In this document: piece after piece, positions 1-7,256 of the stretch
How positions within the stretch are numbered: the stretch's first letter is position 1
How the letters are laid out: every line of letters starts with the position of its first letter
NCBI RefSeq assembly: GCF_008806375.1
Contig: NZ_WAAT01000044.1
Coordinates: 1-45,287, forward strand
Length of the DNA stretch: 45,287 bases
Source: Pseudotamlana haliotis
GTDB taxonomy: Bacteria > Bacteroidota > Bacteroidia > Flavobacteriales > Flavobacteriaceae
Reading direction: 5' to 3'
Translations under genes and position numbers: made by a program
Notes under the pieces: model-generated
What the model was told of the DNA's origin: nothing
Database searches by the model: none
Seen by the model: only the letters and a program-made list of their open reading frames with translations

Positions 1-95
1 TCAAATAGTGAACTTTGGTGTTTTTTTTAATGAAGGGTAACAACCAAATATAAAACATTATAAACATACAACCCGTCCACCGATATATAACCCAA

Positions 96-128
96 CAAAA
101 AAGCCCCAGATAAACTGAGGCTTTTTTT
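96..128 (-). terminator. Terminator of the gatCAB-aspS operon
   Basis: An 11-bp stem (AAAAGCCCCAG pairing with CTGAGGCTTTT, one G-U) around a short ATAAA loop, flanked by A and T runs on both sides, so it can work in either direction. It lies about 55 bases beyond the gatB-aspS stop codon. The rest of bases 1-183 shows no gene. Confidence 0.85.
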
Positions 129-183
129 TAAAGTTTTATATGGGATCCTGAAAGAAGTTCAGGATGATGAAGGTTTTTTAGAT

Positions 184-3100
184 TTATTTCTTCATCACTT
201 TCACATTCATTTCTTCTACTTTTTTATCTGGTAATAGAGAAGGCGCTCCAAAAAGTAAGTCTTCACTGGTTCCTGTTTTTGGGAATGCCATAACCTCTCT
301 AATCGATGCTTTTTTCTCTAAAATCATCATTAAACGGTCTACACCCCAAGCAATTCCGCCGTGTGGAGGTGCCCCGTAGTGGAAGGCTTTGTACATGGTA
401 CCTACGCTGCGCATCATCTCTTCTTTGTTGTAGCCCATATTTTTGTATGTGGCTTCAAGAATTTCAGGTTTGTGAGCACGCACAGAACCACCACCAATTT
501 CGTAACCATTTAAGATTAAATCGTATTGTTGGGCGATAATACTTCCTATTTCTTCCTCTTTACCATTCATGTGTTTGTCTAAATCATAAATGGCTGGCAT
601 AGAAAACGGGTTGTGTGTGAACGTCCAGTGGCCTTCGTCTGTTTTTTCAAACATCGGGAAATCAACTACCCATGCCGGTCTTAATTCCTTAGGATTGATT
701 AAACGTAACATACTTCCTAATTCTTGACGTACCGCGTCTAGAGCTTTATTCGCCGTGGCATAATCGGCAGCCGAGAAGAATACAATATCACCAACTTGTG
801 CCTGAGTGGCTTCAATAATACCTGCAGCAATATCTTCACCTAAAAACTTGATGATTGGCGATTGTAAATCGTTTTCATTTACAATAATATAAGCCAAACC
901 ACCTAAACCGTGTTGTTGGGCAACACCAGTTAGTTTTTCAATCTGCCCTTTAGATAAACGTTTGCTGCCTTGCTCTTCAGCCGAAACTTTAATACATTTT
1001 ACAATACCACCTTCTTCAATAGGTTTACTAAATACCTGGAAAGTAGTGTCTTTAACAATTTCGGTAATGTCTTGTAATTTCAATCCGAAACGTAAATCTG
1101 GACGGTCGCAACCATAAGAATCCATGGCTTCTTTATAGGTAATGACTTCAAACGGGTGTAAAATCCATTTTTTGCCATATATTTTTTGAACAATGCTATT
1201 GAACATGTTCGTGTTCAAATCAATGATTTGTTGCATGCTACCGTAGGCCATTTCAATATCCAACTGTGTAAATTCTGGCTGACGGTCACCACGAGAATCT
1301 TCATCTCTAAAACAACGCGCTATTTGAAAGTACTTCTCGTAACCAGAAACCATCAACATTTGTTTGAATTGTTGTGGTGCCTGCGGAAGGGTGTAGAACG
1401 CACCAGCTTGCTTACGTGTAGGCACGATAAATTCACGTGCACCTTCATCGGTTCCAGCACTTAAAATAGGCGTTTCAATTTCTAAGAAATCTTGATCGTC
1501 TAGAATATCACGCATCATTTTAATCACTTTGTGGCGGTTCACAATCACGCGGCGCACATCGTCATTTCTATGGTCTAAATATTTATATTGAAAACGTACG
1601 TTTTCATTTGTTTTTGTTGCTCTTTTTATTTCGAAAGGCAATGTTTTAGAAAGGTTTAAAATTTCTAAATCTGTTGCTTCTAATTCAATTTTACCGGTAC
1701 GTAAAGCAGCGTTATAATCGTCTTCTTTTCGCTGTAAAACAGTGCCTGTTACCGTAATAACCGATTCTGGTTTTAGGCGTACCAATTCATCTAAATTAGG
1801 AAAAGACTCTCTACTCAAACGCACTTGGAAGATTTGCGTACTAGAATCACGTAAATCGATAAATATCAACTCCCCGTGATCACGCACGCTAGATACCCAT
1901 CCTGAAAGTGTAATGCTTTCAGAAATTTGTGCTTCCGAGACATTGGAAATCACATGAGTTCTATATTCGTCCTTAATAACGATAGGAATTTGTGGTAAAA
2001 CCTCTTCTTCCTTTTTTGTTGTTGGTTGATTGTTGCTGGTTGTTGCTTGCTCTGTGCTTCCGGCATCAGTATTCAATGTGCCGTCATTATTCCCAGAAAG
2101 AGCACCCAAAATGCCTTCGCGGATCACTTTTCCTGAAGCGCCTTTACCAATAATAGCAATCACTTTTCCAACAAGAATTCCGGCTTTACCTGGATTGCCC
2201 GATTTGATGTCGTTAGCAATGGCTTCGTTTTCAGAAATAACCTTGGCAATAGCTTCCTCTATTTGAGATTCAGAAATACTGTTGTCCTTAAAATATTTCT
2301 GGTAATCAAATGCGCGGTCTTTTAAATAGGCTGTTATTGCATTTTGAACCAAAACAGAAGTAACCTTATCTTCCTTAAACATTTGGAAGATTTCGATAAG
2401 GTGTTCAATGCGGTGAATCGAACCATAATCATCGGCTCCAATATTATTTACCAGCGTTTTTGCAACAAACGACGGATCTTTAATCACGTTATTAATCGCA
2501 ACAAAAGTTTCAGAACGTAGCGAATCTGCTGTAAAGAACTTAGCATCCTGAGGTAAAACACCACCTTTAATTAAAATGGATTCAACAGCAAAAGGTAAGG
2601 TTGAAACATCAACATCAATAGATTCAACGACCTCTTTAATGCTTACAAAAGGTAAGTCTGGTTCCGAAATAAAACGGTAATCAGCTTCAAATTCCTTTTT
2701 ACGCATGGTTTTGGTTTGCTTTAATTCAGCATCCCATAAAACCGTAGTCTGATCTGGTCTAAATTCTTTGTTTTCGATGTAGTAATTCAGTTGTTTTTCA
2801 ACTTCTTCCTTTAATGCATCGACCATAAACTTAAAGGAGTTCAGGTTTTTAATCTCGGTACGCGGATTTAACTCGTAGCCACGTTTTTTACGAAGCGACA
2901 CCGATACATCCGATTTAAACTCACCTTTTTCAAGGTTTGCTTCAGAGATTTTTAAATTCTGTACAATACGTTGAATGTACTGCGCGTAAGTTGAAGCATC
3001 TTCAATATGACGAATACATGGTTCAGTCACAATCTCAATTAGAGGAACCCCGGCTTTGTTAAAATCAACTAAAGACACTTTCTTTTCGTGCATCAGTTTT

Positions 3101-3525
3101 GCGGCATCTTCCTCGATATGAACCTGCGTTAAATTTACAGTAAACTGCGACCCATCATTACGGAAACAAGACACTTGTCCGTCTGGAATCACAGGGTTGT
3201 GAAACTGTGTAATTTGTATGTTTTTCGGATTATCTGGGTATTCATAGTGTTTTCTATCCCAAGAAATTACTTCGTTGGAAAAGGTTGATTTTACCGCTTT
3301 ACCAAAATAAATCGCCTTCGTGATAGCTTCTTTGTTTATGGCAGGTAAAACACCCATTTGCCCAGTACAAACCGAACAGATATTTTGATTAGGTTGTTCT
3401 ATTTCTTGATTGGCACAAGAACAGAATAATTTTGTATTGGTGTTTAATCGAACGTGGGTTTCCAGACCGATTACTAATTCTAAGTCGTGCTTTTTTAATA
3501 GCTCGTTTAATTGCTCCAGTTCCAT
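184..3525 (-). CDS. gatB-aspS: GatB-AspRS fusion: amidotransferase subunit B joined to aspartyl-tRNA synthetase
   Basis: One uninterrupted 1113-residue frame. Residues 1-476 are a full GatB: zinc cysteines C35, C37, C50, C53; GLETHV (20-25); HIEED (136-140); KAGVPLIEIVTEP (157-169); and the C-terminal YqeY-like tail (about 350-476). Residues 477-518 are a Ser/Thr/Asn/Glu-rich linker. Residues 519-1113 are a full bacterial-type AspRS: OB-fold anticodon domain (RDHGELIFIDLRD, 548-560), motif 1 around 680-701, motif 2 (FRDEDSRGDRQPEFTQLD, 739-756), a GAD insertion, and motif 3 (GGIAWGVDRL, 1056-1065). AspRS charges tRNA-Asp (and tRNA-Asn if non-discriminating); GatB, with GatA and GatC, converts mischarged Asp-tRNA-Asn or Glu-tRNA-Gln to the amide form. 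The ATG overlaps the gatA stop (TAATG). No Met codon occurs near the AspRS start, so AspRS is probably made only as a fusion. Both halves are identified with high confidence; the joint function is inferred. Confidence 0.97.
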   Translation of the reverse strand: MELEQLNELLKKHDLELVIGLETHVRLNTNTKLFCSCANQEIEQPNQNICSVCTGQMGVLPAINKEAITKAIYFGKAVKSTFSNEVISWDRKHYEYPDNPKNIQITQFHNPVIPDGQVSCFRNDGSQFTVNLTQVHIEEDAAKLMHEKKVSLVDFNKAGVPLIEIVTEPCIRHIEDASTYAQYIQRIVQNLKISEANLEKGEFKSDVSVSLRKKRGYELNPRTEIKNLNSFKFMVDALKEEVEKQLNYYIENKEFRPDQTTVLWDAELKQTKTMRKKEFEADYRFISEPDLPFVSIKEVVESIDVDVSTLPFAVESILIKGGVLPQDAKFFTADSLRSETFVAINNVIKDPSFVAKTLVNNIGADDYGSIHRIEHLIEIFQMFKEDKVTSVLVQNAITAYLKDRAFDYQKYFKDNSISESQIEEAIAKVISENEAIANDIKSGNPGKAGILVGKVIAIIGKGASGKVIREGILGALSGNNDGTLNTDAGSTEQATTSNNQPTTKKEEEVLPQIPIVIKDEYRTHVISNVSEAQISESITLSGWVSSVRDHGELIFIDLRDSSTQIFQVRLSRESFPNLDELVRLKPESVITVTGTVLQRKEDDYNAALRTGKIELEATDLEILNLSKTLPFEIKRATKTNENVRFQYKYLDHRNDDVRRVIVNRHKVIKMMRDILDDQDFLEIETPILSAGTDEGAREFIVPTRKQAGAFYTLPQAPQQFKQMLMVSGYEKYFQIARCFRDEDSRGDRQPEFTQLDIEMAYGSMQQIIDLNTNMFNSIVQKIYGKKWILHPFEVITYKEAMDSYGCDRPDLRFGLKLQDITEIVKDTTFQVFSKPIEEGGIVKCIKVSAEEQGSKRLSKGQIEKLTGVAQQHGLGGLAYIIVNENDLQSPIIKFLGEDIAAGIIEATQAQVGDIVFFSAADYATANKALDAVRQELGSMLRLINPKELRPAWVVDFPMFEKTDEGHWTFTHNPFSMPAIYDLDKHMNGKEEEIGSIIAQQYDLILNGYEIGGGSVRAHKPEILEATYKNMGYNKEEMMRSVGTMYKAFHYGAPPHGGIAWGVDRLMMILEKKASIREVMAFPKTGTSEDLLFGAPSLLPDKKVEEMNVKVMKK

Positions 3526-4925
3526 TATATCGTGTCTTTTAAGAAGTTAGCAAACTTCAAAACGAGTTCGTCATTATTTTTTGCGGCTGTAATTTGTAAG
3601 CCTGTACTTGTGCCTTGTGGTACGGTTAGCGTTGGTAGTTGCCCTAAGCTAAATCCAACCGTGTAAGCATCAGATAAATACATGGCTAGAGGATCTTTTA
3701 AACTATCGCCAATTTTAGGCGGTGTACTTGGTGTTACTGGTGACAGGATGATGTCTACTTCATTAAAATCTTTTTCAAAATTTTCTGAAATTTGATCTCT
3801 CAAGCCTAAACTTTTTAAATAGATTTCATCTGAAAATCCTTGTGATAACACTTGGTTTCCACCAACAATTCTACGTTTGGTTTCTTCTGAAAAATTCTCA
3901 GAACGGGTCACCGAGTAGGTTTCTTTTAAATTTTCAGCTTCAATACGGCTCCCGTAATTGGTGCCATCTAAACGTGAAAGGTTAGAGGCAGTTTCTGCCA
4001 TAGCTAGGGTGTAGTATGTAGAAACTAAAGTATTTGATTCAAAGAAATCTAAAGCTTTCACTTCAATGCCTTTGGCTTTTATTTTTTCGATGGTTGCTAA
4101 GAAATCTGCTTTTACTTCAGCATCAATGGCTTCAGATTCAATGAAATTCTTGAAGTAACCAATGGTTTTTATGTCTTCGGAAGTTGAAATCGCATCTTTA
4201 TCAATTTCCGCGGAAGCGTAAGTCGTTTGGTCCTTTACATCTTTTCCGCTCATAGCGTTTAACACGATGCGAATATCTTCAAGAGACTTGGCAATAGGGC
4301 CAACACAATCGGTTGAAGAGGCATAAGCCATTAATCCATAGCGTGAAATGCGCCCGTAAGTGGGTTTTAAACCATACACATTGTTGTAGCCTGCAGGCTG
4401 ACGAATAGAACCACCGGTATCACCTCCAATAGAGAAAACGGTGTAATCTTTAGCCACATTAACGGCCGATCCACCACTGGAACCACCGCCAACTAAATCG
4501 GGATTGTTGGCATTTTTTACGGCTCCGAAAATGGTGTTCTCACTTGAAGACCCATGCCCGAAACTGTCACAGTTTTCTTTTACTAACGGAATGGCGCCAG
4601 CATCCAATAATTTTTGAATGGCTGTCGCGGTGTATGCCGACTTATAATTTTTAAGCAAGTTTGAACTCGCCGTTGTTATCGTGCCTTGAACCATGTACAC
4701 GTCTTTAATACCAAAAGGAATTCCTTCTAATAAACCAATGCTTTCGCCATTGGCAATTTTAGCATCTACTTTTGCAGCCAGTTCTAAAGCTTTTTCGCCA
4801 AGTAGGGCGTTAACGGTATTGTTGGTGTTTTGCTTTAATGCGTCTAATTTACTTTGCACAAGTGCTGTACAAGTAATTTCCTTGTCCACCAGCTGTTGGT
4901 GGATTGTTTGTATTTGAGAGTCCAT
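3525..4925 (-). CDS. gatA: Asp-tRNA(Asn)/Glu-tRNA(Gln) amidotransferase subunit A
   Basis: A 466-residue amidase-signature enzyme that hydrolyses glutamine and supplies ammonia to GatB. The Ser-cisSer-Lys triad is intact by spacing with known GatA enzymes: K74 in EGIPFGIKD, S149 in GGGSSGGSA and S173 in GGDTGGSIRQPA. Length is close to the usual 480 or so. It sits between gatC (3 bases upstream) and the gatB-aspS fusion (1-base overlap), so translation is probably coupled and the products made in matched amounts. Small deviations from the common signature (VGGGSSGG where PGGSSGG is usual; GGDTGG for GSDTGG) leave the catalytic residues untouched. Confidence 0.97.
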   Translation of the reverse strand: MDSQIQTIHQQLVDKEITCTALVQSKLDALKQNTNNTVNALLGEKALELAAKVDAKIANGESIGLLEGIPFGIKDVYMVQGTITTASSNLLKNYKSAYTATAIQKLLDAGAIPLVKENCDSFGHGSSSENTIFGAVKNANNPDLVGGGSSGGSAVNVAKDYTVFSIGGDTGGSIRQPAGYNNVYGLKPTYGRISRYGLMAYASSTDCVGPIAKSLEDIRIVLNAMSGKDVKDQTTYASAEIDKDAISTSEDIKTIGYFKNFIESEAIDAEVKADFLATIEKIKAKGIEVKALDFFESNTLVSTYYTLAMAETASNLSRLDGTNYGSRIEAENLKETYSVTRSENFSEETKRRIVGGNQVLSQGFSDEIYLKSLGLRDQISENFEKDFNEVDIILSPVTPSTPPKIGDSLKDPLAMYLSDAYTVGFSLGQLPTLTVPQGTSTGLQITAAKNNDELVLKFANFLKDTI

Positions 4926-4928
4926 AAC

Positions 4929-5195
4929 TTATTCTTCGATGACTTTAGAAACGACTAAATAACCGTTTTTTTCTTTTGGGAAGTTTTCAATAATGATTTG
5001 TTTTTCCAGTGGAGAACTGTCAATCACTACGTCTTCTCTCAAATTATTTAATGACACGCAATTATGATTATTATTAAAAGAATTATTATTTGTAAGATTG
5101 GCATTTTTAATAACTTCAAATAATTTGTTCACAGTCTCGGAAGGCTGTGCTCCTTTAATACTCGACAAAACGTCGACTGTCATAATTTTACTCAT
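4929..5195 (-). CDS. gatC: Divergent GatC-like subunit of the amidotransferase
   Basis: An 88-residue protein at the head of the gatC-gatA-gatB-aspS operon. Its C-terminal half (LREDVV at 53-58, then ENFPKEKNGYLVVSKVIEE at the end) matches the GatC tail, which normally reads like LREDxV...aP....gyf.VPkVie and wraps around GatA and GatB. The N-terminal half does not show the usual GatC opening helix and instead has an Asn-rich stretch at about 35-52. Family membership rests on the tail plus position; the N-terminus is atypical. GatC is a structural subunit that helps GatA fold and docks it to GatB. Confidence 0.82.
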   Translation of the reverse strand: MSKIMTVDVLSSIKGAQPSETVNKLFEVIKNANLTNNNSFNNNHNCVSLNNLREDVVIDSSPLEKQIIIENFPKEKNGYLVVSKVIEE

Positions 5196-5473
5196 GTCTT
5201 TTTTATCTATTTTAAAGTGAAACTTTTAAGCGGGTAAAATTACAAAAGATTTTAGGTAGTTTGAGCATTACAAAGCCTAAAGTTGGAATTATGTTATGAT
5301 TATAAAAAAAAGGGAGTAAAGTGTTATGATCATTGAAATATTAATAACAATGAAGCGGGTATAATGCGTTTTTTGCTTTCAATTTGCGACTAAAACAGGA
5401 CTGGTGTTGTTTTCAGGCTTTATTGGTGGTAAAAACCTTAACAAGCCTGTAGTATTAGTCTTTTTTACGACGA

Positions 5474-6763
5474 TTATTTTAAAGCGATTTGGTATTGTAA
5501 AACAGCCATGCCTTTATAGTCAATGTTGTTTAAGCCGACTGTGTCAAAGATAGGGCGGTATTGGTAACCTAAGCTTATTTTGTTGTTGTGAGAACCGCTC
5601 ATTAGAAAGTTAACCGTAAAGTCATAAACAGTCATGGGGTCATTTAGCGCGTTCCATTTGGCATGTTGAATCGCTACATTAGGTTGAATGACGACAACCT
5701 GATTGAATATTTTGTTTTTCTGAAAGGCAAAACCCCATTGAAAGTACCATGTGCTTCCGGTTCCCATCATGGGAAAAGCAACTCCGGCACCATTAAAATC
5801 ACCATTTTCTACACCATTGGTGGGGTTGTTTGCACCAAGATTCCTGATGTAATCTTTGCCGTAATCAAAATTGTAATAGCCTAAATATGCGGTAATCGCT
5901 TGTTGGTTTTTTAGGGGTAAATTTAAAAACGAATCAACCGCCCAGTGCTTCATGTCATATAAGTTGGTATTGGGGTCTTGGGCATCACCATCGCTAAAGG
6001 CTTTTTCTTGAAATTGAAATCCAGCACCAATATTAAAAACTTTTTTAGCAGACAAATAGGTGCCAGCTTGGTAAGCCGATTTGTTTGATTCATTTTCAAA
6101 AAACTGATATTTCACATAAGATGAGGTTTTCCAACGCGGTCTGTTATTTGCAAAATCTACTTTACCATCAGGGATAGCGGAGACTTGCTTAGGTTGATTA
6201 ACCGAAAGTCTGTAATCAAAATGCCCGGCCTGACCTTTAATCCAAATCCCAAATTGACGCCCTAAATCATCATTTTTTTCAACCGTGTTTAATGGAAATA
6301 AAGGTGAGTCTAATCCCATTAAAGAGTAGCTGGAGCGAACATTCCAACGGCTCAAACCTTGGTAACCTGATTTACCTAACCCAACTGTAAACGCTTTAGA
6401 AAAGGCGTATTCGGCATAAAAGTCTAAAACACGAATCCAAGGTCCACTGTACTTGATGTTGTAGTTGTTATCACCAAAAAGTGCAGAAGCGTATAGTTTA
6501 GGTGTAATTTGTGCAGACAGAGGAATTCGTAGTCTACGTATAGAGATGTCAGTAAAATGAGATGTCGGTTCGTTATTGACTAAGGAGCTATTGTTTAAAT
6601 TGGAGTAGCGCAACCAAAATTGAGCACGTACATTCCAGTTAAATGAAGGTTTGAAAGCTTCTTTTTTTAAGTCTTCAGTGGTAGATTCAGCTTCTTGCCC
6701 GATTACTAATTTCGGGGTTGTAAGCAGTGCAATAAATATGACTAAAAGCTTTATGTTTTTCAT
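5474..6763 (-). CDS. OprO/OprP-like outer-membrane porin
   Basis: About 429 residues from the ATG at 6763, which gives a clean signal peptide (MKNIKLLVIFIALL... ending near VIGQ); an ATG seven codons upstream (6784) would put a charged extension ahead of it and is less likely. The mature protein is rich in alternating aromatic and polar residues typical of beta strands, with the RRLRIPLSAQITPKLYASALFG pattern split over two strands near the N-terminus and an aromatic/Lys C-terminal strand (MAVLQYQIALK). This fits the phosphate-selective porin O/P family of 16-stranded channels. Substrate cannot be told. It stands alone; 5196-5473 downstream contains no gene I can support. A TAATTTTG -7-like box lies just upstream (6795-6802, minus). 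Confidence 0.82.
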   Translation of the reverse strand: MKNIKLLVIFIALLTTPKLVIGQEAESTTEDLKKEAFKPSFNWNVRAQFWLRYSNLNNSSLVNNEPTSHFTDISIRRLRIPLSAQITPKLYASALFGDNNYNIKYSGPWIRVLDFYAEYAFSKAFTVGLGKSGYQGLSRWNVRSSYSLMGLDSPLFPLNTVEKNDDLGRQFGIWIKGQAGHFDYRLSVNQPKQVSAIPDGKVDFANNRPRWKTSSYVKYQFFENESNKSAYQAGTYLSAKKVFNIGAGFQFQEKAFSDGDAQDPNTNLYDMKHWAVDSFLNLPLKNQQAITAYLGYYNFDYGKDYIRNLGANNPTNGVENGDFNGAGVAFPMMGTGSTWYFQWGFAFQKNKIFNQVVVIQPNVAIQHAKWNALNDPMTVYDFTVNFLMSGSHNNKISLGYQYRPIFDTVGLNNIDYKGMAVLQYQIALK

Positions 6764-7095
6764 TTTTGAGAACTCTAACTTCATAATTAATAAACAAAAT
6801 TATAAACATTGTTAATGAGGAAAGGTGATATTTCTCATTTTTTAGAAAAAATATTCAGCTGCGGTAAAATTGATGTTAAAATGAATTAATGTGTTCGTTT
6901 TTCTTGAATCTCCGAAGTTAAATAAAGCGCTTAGAGCGGTTTTTGATTTTGTAAGGATTTTGGTGAGGCTAATAAGAAGTGAAATCGATTTTAAGATACT
7001 TTTTAAGCGATTTAAGCATGTTTTTAGTAATTAACAATTGTTGATAATTTTGAGCATCACTCGACGAAATGCTTTAATATGAGGTCATAAAGCCG

Positions 7096-7103
7096 TATAT
7101 TTG
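7096..7103 (+). promoter_or_regulatory. Probable -7 box upstream of gyrB
   Basis: TATATTTG matches the Bacteroidetes TAnnTTTG -7 consensus exactly. No TTTG/TTG is found at the expected 17-20 base spacing upstream, so this is a half-supported promoter. Start of transcription would be near 7110, giving a gyrB leader of about 147 bases that contains the hairpin at 7119-7141. Confidence 0.45.
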
Positions 7104-7118
7104 TTTGTGTTCAAAAGG

Positions 7119-7141
7119 ATGCTCAATGGCATCTTTTTTTA
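7119..7141 (+). terminator. Terminator-like hairpin in the gyrB leader
   Basis: GATGC-TCAATG-GCATC followed directly by seven T. It lies between the -7 box at 7096 and gyrB, not after any gene on the plus strand, so it may be an attenuator or the end of a short leader RNA. The stem is short (5 bp plus A-U closure), so it may be weak. Confidence 0.45.
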
Positions 7142-7197
7142 TGCAAATGTTTCAGCGTTGTCTTGATTTAAATGATAGATAGTTTGAAACTTGTTAC

Positions 7198-7211
7198 GCT
7201 TCCGCGGAAGC
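7198..7211. repeat. 14-bp perfect palindrome GCTTCCGCGGAAGC
   Basis: A copy of the recurrent TTCCGCGGAA palindrome, in the gyrB leader. Other exact cores are at 4206-4215 (inside gatA), 40324-40333 (inside mutA) and 43029-43038 (inside the sugar dehydrogenase gene); a one-mismatch copy is at 41470-41479 (inside udk). Function unknown. Confidence 0.8.
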
Positions 7212-7256
7212 TTGAAAAATCAATTAACAAGAACATTAATTTAGAAAACATAAATT

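Noticed and set aside
1951-1953. GTG codon 525 as an independent AspRS start
   Set aside because: It would cut off the conserved YRTH opening of AspRS, and no clear initiation region precedes it.
5196-5473. A gene remnant between gatC and the porin gene
   Set aside because: Short frames only, with stops in all reading frames and no recognisable protein fragment.
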